A stretch of 64,000 nt of DNA, from NCBI GenBank assembly GCA_001897375.1, contig MKSU01000003.1:1-64000 (forward strand), in the 5' to 3' direction. Source of the stretch: Sphingomonas sp. 67-36. Its GTDB lineage: Bacteria > Pseudomonadota > Alphaproteobacteria > Sphingomonadales > Sphingomonadaceae. A program made the translations under genes and the position numbers. The first letter of the stretch is position 1, and each line of letters begins with the position of its first letter. Under the pieces are notes generated by a model that saw only the letters and a program-made list of their open reading frames with translations, was not told the DNA's origin and ran no database searches. Shown here piece after piece: positions 1-7,369 of this stretch.

Positions 1-84
1 GAGACCGTCAATACCTATGAGGGCGCCCACGACGTCCATGCCCTCATCCTCGGACGGGCGATAACGGGGATCGCCGCCTTCTGA
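1..84 (+). CDS. gcdH: Glutaryl-CoA dehydrogenase-like acyl-CoA dehydrogenase, C-terminal end only
   Basis: Only the last 27 codons are present, open at the left edge and ending in TGA. They read ETVNTYEGAHDVHALILGR followed by AITGIAAF. The YEG-H-D-HALILGRAITG pattern is the typical C-terminus of glutaryl-CoA dehydrogenases, FAD enzymes that oxidise and decarboxylate glutaryl-CoA to crotonyl-CoA at the end of lysine and tryptophan breakdown. Other acyl-CoA dehydrogenases can end in a similar way, so the exact substrate is inferred. The gene converges on iorB with a 22-base gap. Confidence 0.7.
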   Translation, partial: ETVNTYEGAHDVHALILGRAITGIAAF

Positions 85-106
85 ACGGCACGCGCGGGAT
101 TGGCGT

Positions 107-1606
107 CTAGGCGGCGTCGCTGGCGAGCGCGCAGCCGAGCGCCTTTCCGTCGTCGTCCGCGAACGCTGCCTCGCGCAGCAGCCGTATGCGATCCGCCGCG
201 TCGGGCTGGCCCGCGAACGACCGCGCCTCGCGCATGATCGTCTCGAAATTGGCGAGGCCGCGCTCGAATGTGTCGGAATAGCCCTTGATGAGCTGCTGGC
301 ACCTCAGCAACTCGGTCGCCGCCTCCTGGTCGTTCCGGGCGGTATCCTGCACGAAGGCCAGCCAGTCCTCGATCCGCGCCTGCTCCTCGCGATAGCGCAA
401 GGTCGAGCGGCGGATCGTGCGGAGCGAGACCAGCAGGCGCAGCGCGAGGAACCAGCGCAGCCCGGTCGTCTCGACATGCCGCCCGCGCCGGAACAGCGGC
501 CCCAGCCAGCGCGAAAGGCGCGGGCTGCGCAGGATGAACGTGCCGATCGCGGCGGGCATCGTCTCGCACACCTCGCGCAGGCGCGGGTGCATATATTCGG
601 TGACGCGCATTACCTGTCCCGGTGCGAGCCGCACCTCCTTCGCGACGCGCGCGCTGCGCGTCGCGCGGACCTTGAGATCGGCGACGCGGATCGTGTCCTC
701 ATAGGCCATCCAAAGCGCGAGGTGGCGCGCTGCCTCGCTCGTCATGCGCCCGTCGTCGTCCAGCGCCGCGATCGGCGCGAGGCGCGAGAGGTAGAGGTCG
801 GCATAGGCACGGTCCTGATAATCCATCAGCCGCCGCACGCCCTCGATCGCGATCGGGCGCGCCGACTCGGGTAGCTCCGCTTCGATCCGCGCGAGTAGGG
901 CGCGGCCCGCCTCGGTGGTCGGCGCGGGCGGACCGGCCGGGGCCGCCGCCGCCGGATCGCCGTCGCGTGCGCGATCGAACCCGAGTTCGAAGCCCTTGAG
1001 GTTGCTCTCGATCGCCTTGCCACCGTGGCGGATCGCTTCCTCGAACGCATCGCGCGGGAAGGGAAGGGACTCGCTAGCCGCCAGCGCGCCGAACATCACC
1101 GAGCTGATGACGCTACCCGACGCCGATGCGGCGGCGGCCATGTCGAATCCGATGAAGCGGTGCGACCGGCGCTCGGCAGCATCGAGGATGCGCGCGCCCG
1201 CGCCGGTGCCATCGCCCATCGCCGCTTTCTCGGCGATGGCATAGACGCGATGGGTCGATCCGATCAGCGTCGTGCGGTCCTCGCTGACGAAGCCGCGCAG
1301 GATCGCGCGGCCCGCCTCCATCAGTTCGGAGGCGATAACGATGTCCACGTCGCCCGGCACCGGCATCATCGCCAGCACCGGTTCAGGCCGGTTGGCGCCT
1401 TCCACGCCGCGCCGGATCATCTCGATATAATAGACGGTCGATCCGGTGCGCTGCGCCACGCCGGGAACCGAGGTGCCCTGCGTGATATAGCCGTTGCGAG
1501 CGGCGACCTCCTGGATCCAGTCGGCCAGCACGCCGCCGCCCTCGCCGCCGAGCGCGAGGATGGCGATGGTGATGCGATCGCGGTCGAGCGGGAAGGGAAG
1601 GTCCAT
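107..1606 (-). CDS. iorB: Indolepyruvate oxidoreductase subunit beta (IorB-like, with long C-terminal DUF6537-type extension)
   Basis: This 499-residue protein is the predicted small partner of IorA in the oxidative decarboxylation of indolepyruvate or other arylpyruvates to the acyl-CoA. The first ~200 residues form the 2-oxoacid oxidoreductase gamma-type domain, with LALGGEGGGVLADWI and GTSVPGVAQRTGSTVYY near the start. The remaining ~290 residues resemble the extension (DUF6537) found in one proteobacterial group of these subunits, so the protein is far longer than an archaeal IorB of about 200. The ATG at 1606 is chosen because it overlaps the iorA stop as ATGA and precedes the conserved domain directly. 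It is the third gene of the cyclase-iorA-iorB operon. The electron acceptor is not visible in the sequence. Confidence 0.88.
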   Translation of the reverse strand: MDLPFPLDRDRITIAILALGGEGGGVLADWIQEVAARNGYITQGTSVPGVAQRTGSTVYYIEMIRRGVEGANRPEPVLAMMPVPGDVDIVIASELMEAGRAILRGFVSEDRTTLIGSTHRVYAIAEKAAMGDGTGAGARILDAAERRSHRFIGFDMAAAASASGSVISSVMFGALAASESLPFPRDAFEEAIRHGGKAIESNLKGFELGFDRARDGDPAAAAPAGPPAPTTEAGRALLARIEAELPESARPIAIEGVRRLMDYQDRAYADLYLSRLAPIAALDDDGRMTSEAARHLALWMAYEDTIRVADLKVRATRSARVAKEVRLAPGQVMRVTEYMHPRLREVCETMPAAIGTFILRSPRLSRWLGPLFRRGRHVETTGLRWFLALRLLVSLRTIRRSTLRYREEQARIEDWLAFVQDTARNDQEAATELLRCQQLIKGYSDTFERGLANFETIMREARSFAGQPDAADRIRLLREAAFADDDGKALGCALASDAA

Positions 1607-3732
1607 CAGAAAGCCCTCGCGGCGATGCTGCGCGCCTGGCGCCGTTGCAGCCAGCCGATCACCGCGCCGCGCAGCCACGCCTTGAAACGGTCCCAGCCGG
1701 TCGGATTGGTGACGATGCTCGCCTTGTAGAAGGAGGGGCAGAGGACCGCCGCATGGGCGACCTCGCCGCAATTGCCGCAACCCACGCAACTGTTGTCGAT
1801 ATGCGTGACGGGGTGCTGGCGTAGCGGATCGGGGTTGGGCCGGATGCTCAGCGACGGGCAGCCCGACAGGCGGATGCAGGCATGGTCGCCGGTGCAGGTG
1901 TCCGGATCGACGCCGAACCGCTCGCGCACCACGCGCTTGCCCTCCTTCGCCGCTTTGGCGAGCAACGGCTTGATCCGGCGCTGCTTGTTCAACATGCACT
2001 CGGATTGCGCGACGATCAGCTTCGGCCCCTTTTCGGGCGTGGTCAGCGCCTCGCGCAGTGTGTCGCGCATCCGTGCCACGTCATAGGTGCGCGGTAGCGT
2101 GCGCGCCCATTTCACGCCGATGCCGCGCGCCGCCCGCTCGATCGGATGGTTGGTCGTGCGCGTTTCGTTCTGCGCGCGGGAGGAGAGGATGTCCTGCCCG
2201 CCGGTCGCGGCCGAATAGCCGTTGTCGACCACGATCGTGACGGTCTCATCCTGGTTGAACACCGCGTTGCCGAAGCCGGAGGTGAGGCCGTTGTGCCAGA
2301 AGCCACCGTCGCCCATCATCGCCACCGCGCGCTTGCCCTCCGGCTTGAACGCGGACGCGGCCGCCGTGCCGAGGCCGTAGCCCATCGTGGTGTTGCCGAT
2401 GTGGAACGGCGGCAGGATCGAGAACAGGTGGCAGCCGATATCGGCCGAGACGTGCAGCTCGCCCAGCTCGCGCTGCACCAGCTTCATCGCCGAGAAGATC
2501 GGGCGTTCCGGGCAGCCGGTGCAGAAGCCCGCCGGGCGCTGCGGCACGTTGCGGGCAAGCTCCGGCTCGGGCGGGGCGAGGGGCAAAGCGGCGGGCGCAC
2601 GATCGGGAGCCCAGGCTTGCAGAAAGGCGATCACGCCGTCGCGGATCACCGGCCCGGAATATTCGCCCGCACGCGGCATGATCTCCTTGCCGACGATCCG
2701 GGTCTGGAGATCGGCCTTGCGGACGAGGGTGTTAAGCTCATGCTCGATGAACTCGGGCTGGCCTTCCTCCAGCACCAGCACCGCCTTCTTGCCCGCGCAG
2801 AAGGCGCGCACCTCGTCCGGGATCAGCGGATAGGCGACGTTGAGGCAATAGATCGGCAGCTTCGCCGCGGCATAAGCGTCGGACAGGCCGGCCAGTTCCA
2901 GCGCGCGGTTGAGCGTGTTGAACAGCCCGCCCTGCACGATGATGCCGATCTCATCGCGCTCGGGGCCGAACCATTCGTTGAGGCGGCGCTCGGCGACGAA
3001 CTTCAGTGCGGCGGGCCAGCGCCGCTCGATCTTCTCGATCTCGTGGACAAAGTTCGCGGGCGGCAGCACGATGCGCTCCAGGTCGCGGCGCGGGTTGGCG
3101 GCGGCCTGCCCGACCGTCAGCGGCGGGCGCTTGTTGTCCTTGGCAACGAAGCTGCCGGTCATATGGCAACTGCGCACGCGCATCTCGATCATCACCGGCG
3201 TGTTCGACGCTTCGGACAGCTCGAAGCCCGTCTCCACCATCTCGACGATCGTCGGCAGATTGGGGCGCGGATCGAGCAGCCACATCTGGGACTTCATCGC
3301 GAAGGCGTGCGTGCGCTCCTGCATGATCGAGGAGCCTTCGCCATAATCCTCGCCGATGATGACGAGCGCGCCGCCGGTCACGCCGCCCGATGCGAGGTTG
3401 GACAGCGCGTCTGAGGCGACGTTGGTGCCGACCACCGATTTCCACGCCACCGCGCCCCGCAGCGGATAATTGACCGAAGCGGCGAGCATCGCGCCCGCCG
3501 CCGCCTCGCTGGCATTGGATTCGAAATGGACGCCAAGCTCGCGCAGCAGCGGATCGGCGTCCGAGAACACGTCCATCAGATGGCTGATCGGCGAGCCCTG
3601 ATAGCCGCCGACATAGGCGACGCCGGCCTGCAACAAAGCTTTGGTGACGGCGAGGATGCCCTCGCCCTCGAACGTCTCGCCCGCGCCGAGGCGGAGCTTC
3701 TCGACCTCCTTCTTGAACGAGCGCTCGGCCAT
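1606..3732 (-). CDS. iorA: Indolepyruvate ferredoxin oxidoreductase subunit alpha
   Basis: This 708-residue thiamine-diphosphate and Fe-S subunit pairs with IorB. The N-terminus carries the pyrimidine-binding domain (GGYQGSPISHLMD, then FESNASEAAAGAM near residue 75). The TPP motif GDGGFWHNGLTSG with a downstream VDNGYSAATGGQD lies around residues 455-500. The C-terminus has two cysteine-rich Fe-S segments, around CTGDHACIRLSGC and CVGCGNCGEVAHAAVLC. The length matches the family, so the gene appears intact. It starts 6 bases after the cyclase gene and overlaps iorB by one base, so the three are surely co-transcribed. In aerobic proteobacteria such enzymes act in arylpyruvate or indole-3-acetate metabolism, but the true substrate here is open. 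Confidence 0.9.
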   Translation of the reverse strand: MAERSFKKEVEKLRLGAGETFEGEGILAVTKALLQAGVAYVGGYQGSPISHLMDVFSDADPLLRELGVHFESNASEAAAGAMLAASVNYPLRGAVAWKSVVGTNVASDALSNLASGGVTGGALVIIGEDYGEGSSIMQERTHAFAMKSQMWLLDPRPNLPTIVEMVETGFELSEASNTPVMIEMRVRSCHMTGSFVAKDNKRPPLTVGQAAANPRRDLERIVLPPANFVHEIEKIERRWPAALKFVAERRLNEWFGPERDEIGIIVQGGLFNTLNRALELAGLSDAYAAAKLPIYCLNVAYPLIPDEVRAFCAGKKAVLVLEEGQPEFIEHELNTLVRKADLQTRIVGKEIMPRAGEYSGPVIRDGVIAFLQAWAPDRAPAALPLAPPEPELARNVPQRPAGFCTGCPERPIFSAMKLVQRELGELHVSADIGCHLFSILPPFHIGNTTMGYGLGTAAASAFKPEGKRAVAMMGDGGFWHNGLTSGFGNAVFNQDETVTIVVDNGYSAATGGQDILSSRAQNETRTTNHPIERAARGIGVKWARTLPRTYDVARMRDTLREALTTPEKGPKLIVAQSECMLNKQRRIKPLLAKAAKEGKRVVRERFGVDPDTCTGDHACIRLSGCPSLSIRPNPDPLRQHPVTHIDNSCVGCGNCGEVAHAAVLCPSFYKASIVTNPTGWDRFKAWLRGAVIGWLQRRQARSIAARAF

Positions 3733-3738
3733 TTCCCT

Positions 3739-4518
3739 TTACTCCGCGACGAGCGCGAGGACGCGCAGCGGGCTGCCCGATCCGCCTTCGATCTTGAGCG
3801 GGGCGGAGACGATCACCGCGCCGGTCGGCGGGAGCTGGTCGAGGTTCTGGAGGCATTGCAGGCCGTAGCGGCCCGCGCCGTGGAACAAGGTGTGCGCGGG
3901 ATAGGGCGGGTCCATCAGGTGCGCCTGCCCCGCGTCGGTGCCGATCGTCTCCACGCCGAAGCCGTGCGCGTCGCGCTCCTCGATCAGGAAGCGGCACGCC
4001 TCCGGGTCCGGCCCCGGCGTGTGCGCGCCGTCCTCGCGGCGGTTGGTATAGGCGTCCACGTCGCGCTTCGACCAGTCGGTGCGGAACAGCACCCAGGAAC
4101 GCGGCGGGATGCGGCCGTGCTTCGCCTCCCACGCCTCGATCACCGCGCGGGTCAGGACGAAATCGGGATCGGCCGCGCATTCGGCCGAACAGTCGATCAC
4201 CACGGCGGGCGCGATGAAATCCTGCGGCGCGATCGCATCGACGGTGTTGGCCGGCAGATCCTTGCCCGTCACCCAATGGATCGGCGCGTCGAAATGCGTA
4301 CCGGTATGCTCGCCGACCGTGAAATTGCTCCAATACCAGGCGACGCCGCGCTCGTCATAACGCGAGATCTCCTCGCGGCTGAACGCGGCGGTCTGGCCGA
4401 ACGGCTCGGGCAGGACGAGCAGCGGCGTGTCTTCCGACAGCATCTGCGTCAGGTCGACGGTGCGGATCGAGCCGTCGGCGACGGCCTGCGCGAACTGCGT
4501 GAGTGTGGCGAGCGACAT
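3739..4518 (-). CDS. Cyclase family protein (kynurenine formamidase-like metal hydrolase)
   Basis: This 259-residue protein belongs to the cyclase/KynB fold, whose members hydrolyse N-formylkynurenine, isatin or related cyclic amides with a bound metal. The signature EHTGTHFDAPIHW, around residues 65-77, supplies the His and Asp metal ligands (HTGTHxDxPxH). The ATG at 4518 follows a strong ribosome site (GGAGAGGA, 4 bases before the ATG). A longer upstream reading frame exists but lacks that site. The gene leads the cyclase-iorA-iorB operon and diverges from a MarR gene. A formamidase-type enzyme next to indolepyruvate oxidoreductase points to indole, tryptophan or another aryl amide, which is inference only. 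It does not look like a canonical KynB because no kynA or kynU is adjacent. Confidence 0.82.
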   Translation of the reverse strand: MSLATLTQFAQAVADGSIRTVDLTQMLSEDTPLLVLPEPFGQTAAFSREEISRYDERGVAWYWSNFTVGEHTGTHFDAPIHWVTGKDLPANTVDAIAPQDFIAPAVVIDCSAECAADPDFVLTRAVIEAWEAKHGRIPPRSWVLFRTDWSKRDVDAYTNRREDGAHTPGPDPEACRFLIEERDAHGFGVETIGTDAGQAHLMDPPYPAHTLFHGAGRYGLQCLQNLDQLPPTGAVIVSAPLKIEGGSGSPLRVLALVAE

Positions 4519-4568
4519 GGTTTCCTCTCCTGCCGGCTGTATTGGGTCTGACACTGCCTGAAAAAACG

Positions 4569-4578
4569 TGCATATGCA
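4569..4578. promoter_or_regulatory. Candidate MarR operator, perfect palindrome
   Basis: TGCATATGCA is a perfect 10-bp palindrome in the 110-bp space between the divergent cyclase and MarR genes. A TTGACA hexamer sits just to its right at 4585-4590, although no convincing -10 box follows at standard spacing. MarR proteins commonly bind short palindromes between themselves and a divergent target operon, so this is the best operator candidate here. Confidence 0.45.
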
Positions 4579-4628
4579 ACTAAATTGACAGCGTTGCGAC
4601 GGGTAGGCCGTGGCGATATGCGCAGCGC

Positions 4629-5105
4629 ATGAAAAAGCAGCCTGCCGACAGCCGGGGTCTGGGCGATCCAGGCACCGCCGCATTCCGCGTCGGCAAATAT
4701 CCCTTCTTCCTGCTCAATCGGCTGGTGAGCCGCTATAATGGCGTGATCGAGCCGCGATTGCGCGCGATCGGGCTGGATATCCCCTATTGGCGCGTGCTGA
4801 TGATTCTCGGCGAGCATAGCCCGCGCGGCGTGCGCGATCTCGCCGATGCGGCGGTGATCCCGCTCTCCACGATGACGCGCATCGTCCAGCGCATGGCGAC
4901 AGTGGGACTGGTCGAGGCCGGGCCCAGCGCGGAGGATGCGCGGGTAACGATGGTGTCGCTCTCCGCAATGGGGGAGGAGAAGCTGGTCGAGGCGCGGCGC
5001 GCAACTTCGCCGGTCTATGCGCGGACGATCAACGGGCTGTCGGCACGCGATTTCGAACGGCTGGTCGACCTGCTGGAGCGGCTCCACGCCAATCTGGAAG
5101 GTTAG
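4629..5105 (+). CDS. MarR family transcriptional regulator
   Basis: This 158-residue winged-helix regulator carries the MarR core: ILGEHSPRGVRDLADAAVI, then a recognition helix around PLSTMTRIVQRM and a wing rich in charged residues (GPSAEDARVTMVSLS). The length is normal for the family. It is divergent from the cyclase-iorAB operon and is therefore its likely regulator, probably responding to an aromatic ligand. Its stop codon overlaps the stop of the convergent small gene at 5102 by four bases. Confidence 0.88.
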   Translation: MKKQPADSRGLGDPGTAAFRVGKYPFFLLNRLVSRYNGVIEPRLRAIGLDIPYWRVLMILGEHSPRGVRDLADAAVIPLSTMTRIVQRMATVGLVEAGPSAEDARVTMVSLSAMGEEKLVEARRATSPVYARTINGLSARDFERLVDLLERLHANLEG

Positions 5106-5398
5106 GCGAGGTCGTAGCAGAGCAGTTCGGTCGCCCGTGGATTCTCGCGCGTGAGAGCGAGCGCTGCATCGAGTTCGCCGGGCAATGATGCGCCGGCATT
5201 GGCGCGCGCTTCGGGCGATACCCACTTCTCGACGAAATAGCAGGCGTCATGCTCGCGATCGACGAGGATCTGGATGCCGATCAGCCCCGGCCGCCCGGCC
5301 ATCGCCGCGCCCAGCGCGTGAAGCGCTTCGACAAGCGCGTCCATCTGTCCGGGCAACGGCAGGAAGCGGTAGTCGAAGGCGTGGAGCGGCCTGTTCAT
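5102..5398 (-). CDS. Small dimeric alpha/beta-barrel protein, possibly antibiotic-biosynthesis-monooxygenase-like
   Basis: This 98-residue protein has no signal peptide or membrane segment. The pattern of two short alpha/beta units, with ILVDREHDACYFVEKWVS in the middle, resembles the ABM/quinol monooxygenase fold, in which a small protein oxidises or isomerises an aromatic substrate without cofactors. The family call rests on pattern only and is uncertain. It is the last gene of the leftward catabolic cluster. Its ATG overlaps the stop of the racemase-family gene as ATGA, so translation is probably coupled and the protein likely acts in the same pathway. Confidence 0.55.
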   Translation of the reverse strand: MNRPLHAFDYRFLPLPGQMDALVEALHALGAAMAGRPGLIGIQILVDREHDACYFVEKWVSPEARANAGASLPGELDAALALTRENPRATELLCYDLA

Positions 5399-6066
5399 GC
5401 AACCTCCGATGATGCGTGGTCGATCGCGGAGAAGATATCATAGACCGGCAATCGGACAGCATCGGCGATGGCGTCACGATAGGGCGACAGGTTGGTGCAT
5501 TCGAGGATGACCGCCTGTACGCCGCCGGTGCGCGCGACGAGACGCGTGATCTTGTTGACGATTTCCGCCCGCGCGATATCGGGCGAAAAGGCGTCGCGCG
5601 GGATGGCGCCAGTCAGCGCGCGGTAGAGATAATGGTCCTGCCCCAACTCCCGGAAGGCAACGCCCTCGATCTGCTCGCCGAAGGTGCGCCGCCACAATGG
5701 CAGGAAGCCCAACTCGACGGTGATGACGCACACCCCGCCGGGATATTGTTCGCGCAGGCGATCGAGCAAGCACAAGGCCGAACTGACGAACGGCACCGGG
5801 CTGTCGGTCTCCAGCCGCACCTGCCACGGCCAGAGCATCCCGCATGACGTGGCGACGCATCGTGCGCCGCGCGTGACCAGCGCATCGCGGGCGCGCAGCA
5901 GCGCGCCGAGCGAGGAGGGGCGGAGACCCTCGCGCATCTCGCACAGGAAATCGTGGAAGGCGATCGCCTCGTAGAGCGTGCCTTCGGGCATCGATGCCGC
6001 GTCGCCGATCTCGCCCGGCACGCGCGGGACGCTCGAATTGGCGACGATGACGCCGAGGTCAGCCAA
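5395..6066 (-). CDS. Aspartate/glutamate racemase family protein (maleate isomerase / arylmalonate decarboxylase superfamily)
   Basis: This 223-residue protein has the two cysteines expected of the Asp/Glu racemase fold: Cys75 in VATSCGMLW and Cys190 in VILECTNLSPY, placed symmetrically in the two lobes. Members use one or both cysteines to racemise amino acids or hydantoins, isomerise maleate, or decarboxylate arylmalonates. The substrate cannot be read from the sequence. The start is a TTG at 6066 overlapping the preceding FAD gene by 8 bases; no strong ribosome site is visible, which fits translational coupling. It is part of the MFS/TPP/FAD/racemase/ABM operon. Confidence 0.8.
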   Translation of the reverse strand: MADLGVIVANSSVPRVPGEIGDAASMPEGTLYEAIAFHDFLCEMREGLRPSSLGALLRARDALVTRGARCVATSCGMLWPWQVRLETDSPVPFVSSALCLLDRLREQYPGGVCVITVELGFLPLWRRTFGEQIEGVAFRELGQDHYLYRALTGAIPRDAFSPDIARAEIVNKITRLVARTGGVQAVILECTNLSPYRDAIADAVRLPVYDIFSAIDHASSEVA

Positions 6067-7369
6067 GGTCCGGCCAGTGCCGCGCGATGTGGTCTGCGAT
6101 GTGTGCGCCGCTCAGCGCCGCGCCGCCGAGCAGGGGCTGGTAGAGATAGTCGCCGGCGTAGAACACCCGTCGCTCCGGCGCCTCCTGCAACGCACGGAAT
6201 TGCGCCGCCTCGACACCATAGCCGGGCACGAACAGCGGCGTCTTGCTGGCGACCTTCTGCACGAACCAGCGCTTCGGCGCGGCGTGCAGCGTGGGGAACA
6301 GGCCGCGCAGGTCGGTGAGGCAACGATCCAGCACCTCGTCCTCCGCGATATCGACCCCCGAGCGCTGCACGATCTCCGGCGCGACCGTCAGGGTTACATG
6401 GATGGCGGGCTGCCCCTCGTCCGTCACCGCTGAAACCTTGGCGGCGGAAATCCACGGGAAGCGCGGGCCGGACAGGAACCATTGCCCGCCGGGATGCGCG
6501 CCCGCGAGCAGGCAGTGGCAATAGATCGTGGCGTTATACGTGACCCTGCCGAGGAACGCCCGCTCCTCCGCGCCGGCCGTGGAGACCAGATTGCGCGCCT
6601 GATTGCCTTCCACCGCGACGGTCGCGAGGTCGAAATGGCGCTGCTCGCCGCTCTCCAGCGTGACCGTGCAGCAATCCTCTCGCTCGGCCACATCGCGCAC
6701 CTTCACGCCGGTCGCGACGCCGACATCCTCACCCAGCTTGGCGGCGATCGCGCCGATGCCGCCATCGATCGCCATCACCGATCGGTCGAATGCGAGCGCG
6801 CGCATCATACTGATGAAGGTGGAGGGGGAGATATCGTCAAGACCCATGCCGCGCGCCGAGCGATAGACGATGCCGACCATCTTTTCGGTCAGCACGCGTC
6901 CCATGCGCGGCTCACAGAAGGCGCGCAACGTCTCGCCGTCATGCGCGAGGGTGGAGCAGGCGTCGTCGCCGTCCGCCCCGCGCGCGCCGAGCACGATCCC
7001 CGCCATGAACCGGGCGAGCCGCAATTTGTCTGCGATCGAGAAGTCCCGGCTGGTCAGGAATTGCGGCGTTGGAGTCATGTCGACCGACCATTGCCCGCTT
7101 TCGCCGATGCAGCGCGCTTGCAGTCGCGGCAGGCGGCGCGCGACGTGGCTCAGCCCGTTGTCGGCGAGCAGCGCGCGCATTGCCGGGCTGAAGCCGTAGA
7201 AGATGTTGGCGCCGCTGGTGAAGCGCATCCCCTCGCGCTCGCAATTCGCCGCGCGGCCGCCGACCGAGGGCTGCGCTTCGTAGACCGTCACGTCGTATCC
7301 GGCGCGCTTGAGGCGGGTCGCCGCCGACAGCCCGGCGATCCCCGCGCCGATCACGCACACCGTAGTCAT
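6059..7369 (-). CDS. FAD-dependent oxidoreductase (amine oxidase / protoporphyrinogen oxidase-like)
   Basis: This 436-residue flavoprotein begins with a Rossmann FAD site (VIGAGIAGLSAATRLKRAGY), followed by VYEAQPSVGGRA, as in flavin amine oxidases and phytoene-desaturase-like enzymes. The C-terminus has RVFYAGDYLYQPLLGGAALSG, the usual second FAD contact. It is predicted to be cytoplasmic. The ATG overlaps the stop of the TPP-enzyme gene by 4 bases. With a RidA-like protein encoded in the same cluster, an amine or imine-forming oxidation is a reasonable inference, but a desaturase role is equally possible. Confidence 0.82.
   Translation of the reverse strand: MTTVCVIGAGIAGLSAATRLKRAGYDVTVYEAQPSVGGRAANCEREGMRFTSGANIFYGFSPAMRALLADNGLSHVARRLPRLQARCIGESGQWSVDMTPTPQFLTSRDFSIADKLRLARFMAGIVLGARGADGDDACSTLAHDGETLRAFCEPRMGRVLTEKMVGIVYRSARGMGLDDISPSTFISMMRALAFDRSVMAIDGGIGAIAAKLGEDVGVATGVKVRDVAEREDCCTVTLESGEQRHFDLATVAVEGNQARNLVSTAGAEERAFLGRVTYNATIYCHCLLAGAHPGGQWFLSGPRFPWISAAKVSAVTDEGQPAIHVTLTVAPEIVQRSGVDIAEDEVLDRCLTDLRGLFPTLHAAPKRWFVQKVASKTPLFVPGYGVEAAQFRALQEAPERRVFYAGDYLYQPLLGGAALSGAHIADHIARHWPDLG

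Noticed and set aside
2146..3414. Long open frames opposite iorA and similar long frames opposite the TonB receptors, UbiD and DUF1501
   Set aside because: These are antisense frames kept open by high GC codon bias. Their translations are Arg/Ala/Asp-rich, have no domain pattern and no ribosome site.
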